NCBI RefSeq assembly: GCF_905171765.1
Contig: NC_053390.1
Coordinates: 586,174,471-586,238,470, forward strand
DNA length: 64,000 bases
Direction: 5' to 3'
Origin: Bufo bufo
Lineage: Eukaryota > Chordata > Amphibia > Anura > Bufonidae
Part shown: positions 46,146 to 58,155 of the stretch, piece after piece
Layout: the number at the start of each line of letters is the position of its first letter
Numbering within the stretch: the first letter of the stretch is position 1
Translations under genes and position numbers: made by a program
Notes under the pieces: generated by a model
What the model was told of the DNA's origin: nothing
Seen by the model: the letters and a program-made list of their open reading frames with translations, nothing else
Databases searched by the model: none

Positions 46146-49040
46146 TTACATGTGGTCATTACAGGTGTTAAAGTCGTGAGCTAGGCGAGTGCGCTTATCT
46201 GTCATGATCCCCCCTGCTGCGCTGAACGTCCTTTCGGACAGGGCACTCGACGAGGGGCAAGCCAACAGTTCCATGGCAAATTGTGCCAGCTCTGGCCACA
46301 GGTCAAACCTGCACACCCAGTACTCAAGGGGTTCCTCTCTTTTCAGAGCATCCACATCGGCCGTTAACCCGATGTAGTCGGACACCTGTCGGTCTAGGAG
46401 TTCCCTGCAGCTGGATCCAGAGGGCGGCTGTCGATGGGTTGGCTGCAAGAATGATCTCATATCTGAAGTGACCAACACATCTTCAAACCACCCTCTTTTT
46501 GCAGGCACAGTAGGATTGGTACCCGCACCTGTTTCGCTGTGGGTAGAAATTCCTCTGCCATTGCCAGCAACAGCAAAATGCAGCATCTCTCGCAGCAAGG
46601 CCTGTAAATGCTGCATTCTGACAGCCCTCTGTGATGCTAGTAACATGTCCGCCATTTTGTGTTTGGGGTCTAAGTACGTTGCCACCAAGTACAGGTCCTT
46701 GACCTTTATGCTTTTTATATGGAGTTCCCTCTGCAAACACTGGAGCATGAATGCCCCCATTTGCACTAAATTGGAAGCGGTGGAGCGCCGTGGCTCCTGC
46801 TCATCGCCCAGCCATGGACAACACCAGGGATCCCCGAAAAGTTTAAAGCCTGCTCTTCTTGCTCCTCCTCCCCCAGCCACCATCCTCCTCTGACTCCTCT
46901 TCAGACTCCTGCTGACTTGTCTCAGATGGAGTAGCCCCCCCTGGGAATTCATTCAGCATTGCGATTTCCTCATCTTCCAGCTCCTGCTCATCGACGGCTT
47001 GATCAATGACACGACGCAATGCACACTTCAGAAAGAAGGCGTAAGGTACGATGTCACTGATGGAGCCCTGACTGCGACTGACCAGTTTGGTGATCTCATC
47101 AAATGGTCGCAGAAGTCTGCATGCGTAGCGCATGAGCAGCCACTGGCGCAGTGAAAAGAAACCAAGCTCCCCAGAACCTGTCCTGCCGCAGAGTTTGTAC
47201 AGGTAGTCATTAATGGCACGTTTCTGCTGGAGCAGCCTATCAAGCATATACAAGGTGGAGTTCCAGCGCGTCGGGCAGTCACAAATCAGACGTCTGACGG
47301 GCAAGTGGTGTCGCCGCTGAACGTCAGCAAGGCGAGCCATGGATGTGTAAGATCTAAAATGGCCAGAGATTATCCTGGCCTGCCGCAAGACATCCTGGAT
47401 CCCAGGGTATTTGGCAACGAATCGCTGCACGACTAAGTTCAGGACGTGTGCCATGCACGGCACGTGTGTCATTTTGCCCTGTTTCAGCACGCTCAGCAGA
47501 TTGGCACCGTTGTTGTTGCACACCACTTTACCGACTGTCAAATTAAGTGGGGTTAGCCGCTGATCGGCCTGTGACCTCAGAGCTGAAAGGAGTGCAGGAC
47601 CGGTGTGGCTCTTGGCTTCCAGGCACAACAGCCGCAGAACAGCATGGCAACGTCTTACCTGGCACGTCGAATAGGTTCTGAGAAGCTTGGGGGGTGCAGC
47701 GTAAAAGGCGGTAGCAGTGGAAAAGGAGGAGTCAGCAAAAGTTATTTACCTTCCCTGCCCTTGTTTGCTAGACCACGTGTCTGTGGTCAGATGTATCTTG
47801 GCACCGACACTGTGTGCCAGAGATATATTCAATTGCCGCTGAACATGGCCATATAGTTCAGGGATGCCCTACTGTGAGAAATATTTTCTTCCGGGTACCT
47901 TCCATTGTGGTGTGCCAATGGCCACAAATTTTCTAAAGGCCTCAGAGTTCACCAATTTATATGGCAGTAGTTGGCGGGCTAGCAGTTCCGACAAGCAAGC
48001 GGTCAGCCGCTGGGCAAGAGGTTTATCCGGCGTCATAATTTTTTTACGCGTGAACATTTGGGCCACGGAAGCCTGCCTTGTGCCAGATGAATGCGATGAT
48101 GGCACGGTGGAAGGTGGAGTGAAGGACAAATGGGAGGAGAGAGAAGAAGAAGAGGCAGGACGTGGAGCGCCGGGAGTGTGTCTTTGTGGGTTCTGACGGC
48201 GTTGCTCCCACTGAGCTCGGTGATGGGAGGCCAGGTGCCTTCTTAAGGTGGCCGTCCCTAGGTGAGTTTTGGGCTTACCGCGACTTATGTGTTGAAAGCA
48301 CATGCTGCAGATGGCAACACTATTGTCAGCAGCTGACACGTTAAAAAAAGCCCATGCTGCGGAGCCATGTGCCGGCGTCCTGGGAGCGCAAGATGTGACC
48401 ATGCATGGTGGATGGCTCACTCCAGATACATTTGCAGTCTGCTTTTTTTGCCTCCTGTGCACTGCGAGTTCTGCCTGCTTCTCCTCCCTATCTGCTGCTC
48501 CATCTGTCACTCTGAACTCCTCTCCTCTTCCTCTCTTGTGGGCACCCACGTGATGTCCATCGACATGTTATCATCGTCACCTTCACCACCACTGAAATTA
48601 GAGATCTCGGAGTACGCAACAACAGCGGGGACCACCCTCCTTGGGCTGATCTGGGTACTGTCGTCAGACTGCTGGGTGGCGGCCGTTGCCATCTCCTCTT
48701 CCTCAGCCAATGCCAAGAATGGCTGCGCACCGGTAAGGTCTGGGAATGGATGGGAAAATAATTCCTCTGACTCGAGTGGAGGGGCTATGGTGGTGGTGGT
48801 GGTGTCTTTGGGGGTGCACACAACAGAGAGTGAGGAGGTTGCAGATACAGAGGATGAGGAGGGTGCAGAAGCGGAAGACTGAGTGAGCCACTCAACCAAC
48901 TCTGGTGCGTCCTTTGACATAATCGCACGCACCTTCTCCAACTTACCACTTAGGCTCCGGTTTGGTGCACCTGCCCGACCCCTACCACCGCTGCGGAACG
49001 GCCTGCCTCTTCCTCTGCCTGTCATTTTCAAAATGATCAC
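46146..49040 (-). pseudogene. hAT transposase with BED zinc finger, frameshifted
   Basis: Minus-strand protein in at least four pieces. 49025 onward: MTGRGRGRPFRSGGRGR, a basic start, then acidic low-complexity sequence. After a shift near 48520 comes a BED-type zinc finger (CSMCFQHISRG, then LRRHLASHH) at about 48310-48230. A stop at 47866 is followed by VGAKIHLTTDTWSS with the first catalytic aspartate region, then MTHVPCMAHVLNLVVQ and CPTRWNSTLYML in the 46843-47628 frame. After another shift near 46880 the last part carries YLDPKHKM and the C-terminal dimerisation region (LEYWVCRFDLWPELAQFA, SSALSERTFSAAG) to a stop at 46146. This is the order of an Ac/ZBED-like hAT transposase. It is inactive as it stands. 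Tandem arrays flank it on both sides. Confidence 0.85.
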
Positions 49041-49064
49041 AAAATGACCCAGTGCAAAAGTCCC

Positions 49065-49560
49065 TAGAGAAAAGCAGTATTTGTGGAAGCTGATATATGG
49101 CAGGCCTCAATCAGTTGTTAGTTGAAGCTGGTATATCACCCTCAAGCAGTAATTTTGTGGACGCAGGTATATGGAAAACCTGTATCGCTATTTTGTGGAA
49201 GCTGATATATGGTAGGCCTCAATCAGTTGTTAGTTGAAGCAGGTATATCAAAACCCGCAATGTGTAATTTATGGACGCAGGTATATGGAAAACCTCTATC
49301 ACTATTTTGTGGAAGCTGATATATGGCAGGCCTCAATCAGTTGTTAGTTGAAGTTGGTATGTCACCCTCAAGCAGTAATTTTGTGGACACAGGTATATGG
49401 AAAACTTCTATAACTATTTTGTGGAAGCTGATAAATGGAAGGCCTCAATCAGTTGTTAGTTGAAGCTGGTATATTACCCTCAAGCAGTAATTTTGTGGAC
49501 GCAGATATATGAAAAACCTCAATCACTATTTTGTGGAAGCTGATAGAACGTAGCCCTCAA
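49065..49560. repeat. 112-base tandem array, 5' side of the hAT gene
   Basis: TCAATCAGTTGTTAGTTGAAG recurs at about 49110, 49222, 49336 and 49448, a period of 112-114 bases. Units contain TTTTGTGGAAGCTGATATAT and GCAGGTATATGGAAAACC. The sequence differs from the array on the other side of the gene, but the period is the same. Confidence 0.9.
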
Positions 49561-49992
49561 TCAGTATTTTCTGGAAGCATACAAATGCACTATAATATAC
49601 TTTCTATGTTAGAAAGTATATTATAAGTATATCACACCCCTCTGTGTATCACACCTATCGATAGCACAACGTTACCAGTCCTTAAAAGGACTTTTTTGGC
49701 CCTATTAGCTAGCAGTTGGTGTCCCTAAGTTCCTAACAGCCTGTCCCTGCTCCAAAATGCAACCTCTACTGGCAAAACACATAATGTAAAATGGCTGCCA
49801 GATCGGGTTCTGTTATAGGGTTGTGGGTGTGTCCATGTGCTGAAACATCTCAATTGGCTGTCCTGTCCCACCTGATGGATGGAATATGGTGCGCGCTGAG
49901 ATCGCCATATGTTCGCATGTTCGGCGAATAGCGAACGAGCAAAGTTCGCCACGAAACGACCGCTAGGCGAACTGCAAGGCCATCTCTACTGT
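49561..49992 (-). mobile_element. 5' terminal region of the hAT element
   Basis: Contains a hairpin at 49590-49627 (TATAATATACTTTCTA and its complement) and ends at the right in GCAAGGCCATCTCTA. On the minus strand this is TAGAGATGGCCTTGC and then GTTCGCC, an end sequence seen on other hAT-type repeats in this window (near 51540). Confidence 0.55.
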
Positions 49993-50039
49993 TTAATACA
50001 GCCATTAACAGGGTTTATTACAAGGAAATATTTCTACAT

Positions 50040-50620
50040 CTTATTTGCCCTTGTGTGGTGCAGTTATATGTTCTAAAGCATTTTTTGGCTCGATTAGTGG
50101 GGAAAAAGTGCTTATTAGTCATTGTGTGGTGAAGTGCAAAAATTACAGCCCTTTTTGTCATTTATTAGTGGCAAAAGAAAAATATATTTGCCATTCAGCG
50201 GTGCAGTTATATGTTCTAAAGCTTTTTATGTTGTGTATTAGTGGCAAAAGTAAAATATATTTGCCGTTCAGCGGTGCAGTTATATGTTCTAAAGTCCTTT
50301 TTGTCGTGTATTAGTGGCAAAAGAAAAATATATTTACCGTTCAGCGGTGCAGTTATATGTTCTAAAGCCCTTTTTGTCATGTATTAGTGGCAAAAGTAAA
50401 ATATATTTGATGTTCAGCGGTGCAGTTATATGTTCTAAAGCCATTTTTGCCGTGTATTAGTGGCAAAAGTAAAATATATTTGATGTTCAGCGGTGCAGTT
50501 ATATGTTCTAAAGCCCTTTTTGCCGTATATTAGTGGCAAAAGTAAAATATATTTGATGTTCAGCGATGCGGTTATATGTTCTAAAGCCTTTTGTGGAGTG
50601 TATAAGTGGCACAAAAAAAG
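50040..50620. repeat. 73-base tandem array, about 7 copies
   Basis: Units contain TCAGCGGTGCAGTTATATG, TTCTAAAGCCCTTTTTG and TATTAGTGGCAAAAGTAAA; the anchor recurs at 50204, 50277, 50350 and 50423. Confidence 0.9.
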
Positions 50621-50721
50621 AAATTGCCGTTGTGTGGTGAAGTGAGAAAATTATAGCCCTTTTTGACGTGTATTTTGGGGTGTTTTAATTTCCTTTTTAT
50701 TTATTTATCCGCTCTAACAGA

Positions 50722-50985
50722 ATGTCAGACAGAGAAGTGCCAGGCCCTGCACAGGGGAGTGGCAGAGGCCTAAATGTTTCTGGCGCAGGCACAGGTCACA
50801 GCAGAGTTAGGGGGCGTGGCAGCAGTAGTTGCAGCAAGAGGCCTGAGCTCCCGGTGTCATCTAGCAGTCGTGTCTTGACCAGCAACCCAGCAGTTCTTAA
50901 ATGGTTGACTCGGTCATCTCTGTTTTGGATCCACTCCAGTTTTTTGGGCATTAGCAATACTGATGGATTATTGAGCAAATGCTGA
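50722..50985 (+). pseudogene. hAT-like transposase N-terminal remnant
   Basis: An 87-codon frame starts MSDREVPGPAQGSGRG and is rich in Gly, Ser and Arg, then reads NPAVLKWLTRSSLFWIHSSF and stops. Low-complexity starts followed by a WLTxS segment are seen in the first hAT gene in this window too (ELVEWLTQS). No zinc finger or catalytic part follows, so this is a deletion derivative. Assignment rests on that resemblance and on the terminal sequence. Confidence 0.4.
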
Positions 50986-51554
50986 CCGAGTGAAGGTGGA
51001 TGCTCAACAGACAGGATCCGTTTTTGGGGGGTTATTGTTCTGACGGTTCTGAGAGAGGGCAAAATAATCAGTGATGTCAACACAAACTTACTGCTGATAC
51101 CCTCTCCACTCTGTCGGGGGGCTCTAGTTGTATAAGCGTTTAAAAGAACAGGTTCTCTAGACATCTATGTGGAATCAGCTGACGACGGTGTAATGGAGGG
51201 CGCTTCTTCTTGCGCTAACATCGACCTGTAAGGCTGAGTTCATACTTGAGTTATTTGGTCAGTTTTGGCCCTGTAACTGCCCAAATAAGTGAAGTGTGCA
51301 GTGCAGTGAAGAGCGACACCTGTCATCTGCATGTCATACTGACTCACAGTATTATTTCACTACCACAGAAGACTCCCTATGCGTGTTACTGCAAGGCACA
51401 GTGTTCTACACCACTATAAAGGCTCTCTGCAGCCAGGAAATAGCAGTTTTTTAATGCGATTCGCCGCCAATAAATTCAAATCGAACTGAATTTTTTCCAA
51501 AAATTCGCCAAACCGGCCGAATAGAATTTTTAAAAAATTTGCTCATCTCTAGTC

Positions 51555-52340
51555 ACAAGGTTAAGATTGCTCAACTTTATAAATTATTAGTTAAAGCACT
51601 ATTTAATAACACATGCTCTCCTGGACAAATGGCTTGGGGAGCGGATTGTCCAATTATAGAAGTAGATGATTGGGAGAACATATTGTCTAACTTAAGACTA
51701 GTGTCGCAAAACTGTAATCACATTTTAGTTCAATTTAACATTTTACACAGTTTATGTTACACTACCATGGCTTAATAAATGTGGTTTAAGAAATACATCC
51801 CATTGTCCACGGTGTGATTCACCTGGAGCCGACTTTATGCATATGTTTTGGCTTTGTACAGAACTAAAAGAATATTGGGGTGCAATTGATTATTTTATTA
51901 CCCAAAAATTGAAAGTAGTGATTCCTTTTATGGTGGAATGTTGGATATTGGGTGATCTATACCAAGGTAAACTGTCATAAATATAAAAAGATTCTTTTGA
52001 TAAAAGTAAATGTTTGTGGCAAGACTCTTGATTACACGGGTCTGGTTTTCATGGGATACTCCAAATGTGACTATATGGCTAAACTTGGTCAACAAGATCA
52101 AAAGATATGAAAAGCTTCTCTATAAACAAAAAAATGGACTAGTATATGGGATGGTTGGAAATTTAAATTTTATTTGCCTGGGCTCCTCCTCTTTTAGAGA
52201 GACACATCGCAGTGGGAGGGTGGGTAGGGAGGGTACTAGGGGGTTGGGTTAAAAGGAATAAAAGTAATAATGATTTGGATATGAATTTGTATGGAAAATG
52301 TATTGTTTCATTCTTAAATTGAAATCAAATTGAAAAAAAA
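51555..52340 (+). pseudogene. L1-like LINE fragment, end of ORF2
   Basis: Frames read CPRCDSPGADFMHMFWLC followed by TELKEYWGAI, the cysteine-rich segment near the end of L1-clade ORF2 proteins, after KVKIAQLYKLLVKALF. Downstream is non-coding 3' sequence ending in an A-rich tail at 52333-52345. Multiple stops; 5'-truncated. Confidence 0.7.
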
Positions 52341-52559
52341 AAAAGTTTTAAAATACAGTAATAAAATCTGTATCATACTCCGTCAGAGGAATAAACAACA
52401 AAAAGAAAAAAACTGAAAGACCCAACTCTCCCCTTCCCAATCCCATGCGCACTATTGTCACCAAACAAACACCAATGACAGATGCTGAAAGAAGAGTGTG
52501 TCCATGAAAAACCTAGAAAAGGAACCATGATGTATGTTGTTTGGATTTGGCATGTGTGG

Positions 52560-53890
52560 ACAGAGTGTTCATAAATAAAGACCACTTTTCAAAAAAATCA
52601 CTTGGTCAGTTTTTCTTTGTCAATTAAAGTATAAATCGAATCCATTTTAAATAAAAACTGTATTTTAGCGTAAATAAAAGAAATAGAGGGAATCTCTGGA
52701 TCAAGCCTTCTGTGTAGGATACTCTTCCTAGTAGCCGCTGCCAAATGTGTAATATAGCTTTATCCTGTCTAGAAAGGGAAACTTGGTCATCGGATAATAT
52801 AGTAAAGATAGACCACTGAAGAGTACTGTTAAAAATAACACTTTAGGTGTGTCGCATATGAGATTACACCGCCTCCCAAAGATTCTGAATTTAAGAGCAG
52901 CTCCATAAATAGTGGAAGATATCTGTATTGGGAGTATTACATTTAGAGGTAGGGGACATCTTGTTTTTTATATAAGGCGTAATATAGGCTCTATGAATTA
53001 TTAACAAGGCAATATCAGTATAACTACTGATCGGCATATGTTTATGTATTTTCAGTGTGGCCACTAAAAGTGTATTAACATCATAGACAGGAGAATCCCT
53101 AGTCCATTTCTTGACGCCCGTTTCAATTATTGTCCCATGATAATACCGGTCTAAGGAAACGATAAATTTAACTGATGGATGAAATCTGAATTCCAGCCCT
53201 TTTAAGAAAGATATTCAAACAAGCACCCCTTGATTCCTTGGGAATATTACCCAAACAACGTTAGACAAAGCTATCTGCCTGAAAAAAATAATAATAATAA
53301 TTGGTTATGAGCAAAAGCGGGGTATTTCCTGGAGGCATCTGCAAAGGACAGCATAGAATACTTAGAATCCAGGGTCGAGGATACAGATACATCCCTATGT
53401 TGTTAGGGTACTATATAACACTGGCGGATTACCCCCCCCCCCCCCCCCCCCGAAATCCCGGATGGCCTACAAAGGGTTGAAAAAGAGTATGGGAGCTGTC
53501 CTAATTACAAAGTTTCTGAACGTTACGTCAGGCTTGAATTGTGTTACACAATATTAGATAAGCTCCTACATCTTTTGGCATATTATCTACTGAGAGATGA
53601 AATATGGTTAATGGGGATATGTGAGGAGAAAATTGCTTTTCCATTTCAACATTGTCAAAATGAGATTCGTCCCACATCCAGTCAAGAACATATCTTAAAT
53701 CAGCGGCCACATTATACAAAGAAATATCGGGGAATGCTACTAATACGAATTCTCCAGGCACTACCCTATATGAATCTCTGGAAAGTCTAATGTCTGACTT
53801 ACATAGAAATAGAGGAAGAGTCTGAAGTGAATAAAATAATTTAGGGAAAGCCACCATTCTGATAAGGTCACAGTGACCAGAGAAAAACAT
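52560..53890 (-). pseudogene. L1-like LINE fragment on the minus strand
   Basis: From 53890 down, the frame reads GHCDLIRMVAFPKLFYSLQT and LPLFL, the conserved region after the reverse transcriptase in L1 ORF2, then DISLYNVAADLRYVLDWMW. Further down on the same strand AYITPYIKNKMSP, then NTDIFHYLWSC and IQNLWEAV mark the cysteine-rich end. A run of 20 C at 53432-53451 and several stops interrupt it. It faces the plus-strand L1 fragment tail to tail. Confidence 0.7.
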
Positions 53891-53948
53891 TGCCAGGAAT
53901 GTACTAAAGAAACAACAGAAGAGATGAGGGGACGCAAATTTATCTTAT

Positions 53949-54228
53949 AAGGCTACATTCACACAAACGTATTTTGTTCCCGTGTAAGTTCTGTTTTTTT
54001 TGCGGATAGGATGCAGACCCATTCATTTCAAGGGGTCCGCAAAAAATGCGACAGCACACCGTGTGCTATCCGCATCCATATGTCCGTCCTGTAGCCCCGC
54101 AAAAAAATAGAGCATGTCTTATTCTTGTCCATTTTGTGGACAAGGATAGGCATTGTTACAATGGATCCACAAAAAAAACGGATGTCATAAGGACAGCAAA
54201 ACACATACGGTCGCGTGAATCTAGCCTA
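53949..54228. mobile_element. MITE with GGCTACATTCACAC ends
   Basis: Left AAGGCTACATTCACACAAAC, right CGCGTGAATCTAGCCTA. Interior resembles the MITE at 25865-26076 (TTTGCGGATAGGAT, GTAGCCCCGCAAAAAAA, GGCATTGTTACAATGGATCC), so the two are family members. Confidence 0.8.
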
Positions 54229-54409
54229 AAGATGAGAAGGATTAGCAGATAGTTTAACCGCTAAATAGGTAATAGATTCAGTCACTGAAATGGAAAAGCA
54301 TTATACCAATCATTCCTGGCTGTGCGGAAGCTGGACAACGCTTCAGATTTATGAAAATTAACCTTAAAACACAAAAGCACACCAGTTTTCTGGTATAAAA
54401 AAACTCACA

Positions 54410-55022
54410 GGGGGAGATTTATCAAAACTGGTGTAAAGGAAAACTGGCTTTGTTGCCCATAGCAGCTAATCGCATTCCACCCTTCATTTTTCAGAGCTCC
54501 TTTGTTGTTAGCGTCAACTAAGGGTACTTTCACACTTGCGGCAGAGTGATCAGGCAAGCAGTTCCGTCGCCAGAAATCTGCATGGAAACGGACAGCATTT
54601 GTAGACGGATCCGGATGCGGATCCGTCTTACAAATGCATTGCAAGAACGGATCCGTCTCTCCGGAGAGAGAGACGGATCCGTTGCGCAGACCGGAAGGAC
54701 GGTTCCGGCATTGCGGTATTTTTAATGCCATATCCGGCACTAATACATTTCAATCCGGCATTCCGGCAACTGATCCAGAATTTTGGACGGAGATAATACC
54801 GCAGCATGCTGCGGTATTTTCTCCGTCCAAAACGCCGTTCAGTGACTGAACTGAAGACATCCTGATGCATCCTGAACGGATTTCTCTGCATTCAGAATGC
54901 ATGGGGATAAAAGTGATCAGTTCTTTTCCGGTATAGAGCCCCTATGATGGAACTCAGTGTCGGAAAAGGAAAACGCTAGTGTGAAAGTACCCTAAGCCAG
55001 TTTTCTTTGATAAATCTCCCCC
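54410..55022. mobile_element. MITE with GGGGGAGATTTATCAAA ends, containing another MITE
   Basis: Outer ends GGGGGAGATTTATCAAA and TTTGATAAATCTCCCCC are exact inverted copies. The segment 54519-54995 inside is a different element, so the outer one was in place first. Confidence 0.85.
54519..54995. mobile_element. Nested foldback MITE with GGGTACTTTCACACT ends
   Basis: Left TAAGGGTACTTTCACACTTG, right CTAGTGTGAAAGTACCCTAA. The arms pair at several inner blocks (for example GACGGAGATAATACCGCAGC around 54790). Ends resemble those of the giant foldback at 9135-11071, suggesting one family with very different sizes. Confidence 0.8.
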
Positions 55023-56233
55023 ACAACTTTTAGCGAACACCGGTTTTGCCACATCTCACTAGCACACTTCTTAATACCCCCCCCCCAACAATCTTAATCT
55101 CTCATTTACGTTCATTCCTACTGTACATCCATTCTACCCAAAACCACTATTAAACGCAATTTGCCATTACAAACTCTTTTGATTTCAAATGAATATCTGA
55201 ATTTCTTCCAGCTATTGCAATGAAAAGATGGGCTTCTTTAATTGCGAGCAAATATGCCTGCTTTAAACAGACAAGGCTTTGTCTACTGTTCTTCCTTTAA
55301 TGTATGTATTCCAGCAATTTAATGCTGAGCTGGTTCATGTCCATGTGCCATCATGCTCTGATTAGCCATTTGGAATGACTTAAAGGGGATTTCACATGCA
55401 ATAAAGCACAGGATATATTTTAGAGCTTTCTAGGGAAATAATTAAAAAAAAAGTGAAGTCATTACAACGCCATTCAAGAAGGCTGCGATTACATTAAATC
55501 TCCTCTAGAAGGACACTATGAAGCAGACGATTATACTACGTACATTGATGATTAATGTAGGATTAACAAAGCCAGGTGCATCAGGCAGACTTTTCCCATA
55601 AGGCTTTACCTTGAAACTACAGTATACTGAGCAGAAAATCTTCTGGAACCAATACAATCACTTAGATTTGGGAATTAAGTAAACTTATTAACTAGTTGGC
55701 ATGAAAGCTGACCATGAACTTTTTTAGAAATGTCATAGCTCTGCCATGCTATGTTCCAGTGGTGATCTCCATTACCTGCAATAAGCTAGTGAGCTTCTTG
55801 CCGGCTGTTGTAATATGATACATAGCTCTGTGGTCAGACTGACAGGAGGGGGAAGAGAATGAGCAGAGAATGACACTGAAATCAGGACAAGAAGAGTACA
55901 CAGGAGTCTACTGTATCCCCCACCCCCGGCTTCTTTTTCTGTCCTCTTCCTCATCTAGGCCCATTTTTGCTGCTTTCAACCGTCCTTAGCCCAACCCCAG
56001 CTGCCTTCTGCTGTCCTCTGCTTGTCTCTATATCTGCTCTCTCCATTCCTCTATGCCTTATAAATTTACTAATGACTTTCCTTCTCTGCTGTCCTGGGAT
56101 GGGTAAAGACAGTAATGGTGGGCCCTACTTCTTCAGGCTGTCAGCATGTACAGTCCAACTATCAGCAGAAAAGGGCGGAAGTGATGGGGTGGGGTTAATC
56201 TCTTGCTCCAGTCTAATATCTAGTCTTTAGTCC
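55023..56233. other. Unique-looking intron sequence
   Basis: No repeat ends seen. The part 55190-55400 has even composition with several TAAT/ATTA words and could be conserved non-coding DNA; this is only an impression. Confidence 0.3.
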
Positions 56234-56241
56234 TCTGTAGA

Positions 56242-56439
56242 CAGGGGTGCACCACCAATAAGGACCTGAGACGATCATCCCAGGAAGCACCAGGTAGGGG
56301 CAAGGGGGGGGGGGGGGGGGGGGCAGCCAAAGGGCCATGGGCTGAAGGTAATGGGTTAGGTAAAAAAAATTGGCATTGGGGAGAGGGGGTCCTGTTTCAG
56401 TTTTCGCCTCAGGCAGCAGAAAGGCTAGCTGCACCCCTG
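56242..56439. mobile_element. 198-base hAT MITE with perfect 8-base target duplication
   Basis: Starts CAGGGGTGCACC and ends GCTGCACCCCTG. The flanking 8-mers are both TCTGTAGA (56234-56241 and 56440-56447). Contains a run of 20 G. Confidence 0.85.
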
Positions 56440-56447
56440 TCTGTAGA

Positions 56448-57540
56448 TCTGGCAAAGTTTTGCTGAGTTTTAAGAACATTGTTGGTAGATATCACCGTGA
56501 AGATGTGTGCACATGTTTCATAGTGCATACATATGCATGTGTCTATGTATGTATGTTAGAGCATAAATATATGTGTGTGTTTGGGTACATATACATATAC
56601 TATGCAAGCATCTCCCTGTTCTTAGCCTGACCCCCCACCCTTTCAAAATCCAGATTGCAATATTTATCACATAAACTGAAACCAATTGTTTTTGTACCAT
56701 GGATGTAATAAGGGTCAATAACTTATTAATATTGATAGGAGTTCCCACATTTCGCTGTACATGTACTGAGCTGTGCTAGCTGTTGCTGACAGCCAGGCCC
56801 CTGCCACAACTGTCAGCAACAGAGATAACTCTGATTCCAGCATTTTAATCCCTTAGATGTGGCAGCTAATGGTGACTGCCACACCTAAGAGGGACAGAGT
56901 TTGGTCTCTGACCCTATTGGCTCCCCACAATGTGATTGCTGAGATCCGACAGATGCTATGGCACCTGGAATCTTACAAAGGCTTTGGGGCCTGCCAGCTA
57001 CGAAAGCCTATGAGGTCAAGCCTCAAGCTGGGTCTCATAGGAGAACTGTCAGTGTAATACTAATAGTCACAATGCATTACAATACAGTATGTATTGTAAT
57101 GCATTGTAGAAACGATCAGAATTATAGAAGTTGAAGTCCCATAGTGGGACAAAAATAAAAATAATAAAAATAAAAAAGCATTTTATAAAAAATAAAATAA
57201 AAGTTTCAAGTAAAAAAAAAGAGCTCCTTTTCCCCCATCAAGCAATTTACTACTGGTATTGCCGTGTCCGTAATGACTGGCTCCATAAAAATATAACATG
57301 ATCCACCCAGTTGAGTGAGCGCTGCAAAAAAAAAAAAAAAGAACAAATAGAAACAAATAGCCACAACAGCCATTTCTTTTTAACTTGCCTCCCAAAAATC
57401 ATAATAACAAGCGATCAAAAAGTCATATGTACACCAAAATAGTACTCATCCCACAAAAAACGGTTTACAGAAAATGGAGAAAAAAAGCGTGATTTTTTTT
57501 AAAAGTGCTTTTATTCTGTAAAAGTAGTAAAAAAAAATTG
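56448..57540. other. Intron sequence with old DNA-transposon interior
   Basis: A perfect hairpin lies at 57072-57109 (ACAATGCATTACAATAC and its complement). The sequence that follows, A-rich with CAAAAAGTCATATGTAC words, has the look of an old, dispersed non-autonomous DNA transposon. No ends fixed; no gene. Confidence 0.4.
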
Positions 57541-57961
57541 ACTTACAGAATAGTTTTTCCCACACAGTGCACACCAGAATAATCAACCCCAAAAACCAAT
57601 GACAGTATTACTGCCTTTTCTTTATCCTGCTTAAAAAATGAACAAAAAGTCGCATGTACCCCAAAATAGAAACAATGACAATGGTGAGTCATACTGTAAA
57701 AAATTAAGCCCTCACACAGCTCAATTGAGAGAAAAATAAAAGTATGGTTCTCAGAAAATGGCTGTACTGATACCCTAGAAGCTGTTCTAAAGTAACATGG
57801 CGCCCATAAACCAATCCATCAAAATCTGCGCTGCAAAAGCTAAAAGGTGGTATTTCCCTTCGTAACCCTGCAGCATACCCAAACAGCAGTTTATGTCCAC
57901 ATTTTTTGCTTGCAATTTTCATTTTGCACCATACACTGCACACTTCTACTTCTACAAAATA

Positions 57962-57990
57962 CCTATGAAGAAGCGAATGCGCAACGCGTG
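57962..57990 (+). ncRNA. Degraded hammerhead-like motif
   Basis: CCTATGAAGAAGCGAATGCG is followed by CAACGCGTG. It resembles CTGATGA, a GCG/CGC stem and GAAACGCGT with three or more changes. Not expected to be active. Confidence 0.3.
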
Positions 57991-58155
57991 TTGAGGCGAT
58001 TGCGATCTCCACACACCACAGATTATTTTAGGTAAGAGTGTATATATGACCAGGCTTTTAGATTTCCCTGACATAAGTCACGTATTATCCCATATAGACT
58101 ACAATGATACCGGTCTGTTTGTATGATAGAGGCATGGTAATTATCTAACTCTTTA

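Larger units (their letters stand above)
49993..51549 (+). mobile_element. Second hAT-type element, partial
   Basis: Right end GCTCATCTCTAG (to 51549), preceded by ATTCGCC words, matches the TAGAGATG-type ends. The left end is missing where it abuts the first hAT element. Inside are a 73-base tandem array and the start of a transposase-like frame. It points in the opposite direction to the neighbouring hAT gene. Confidence 0.5.
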
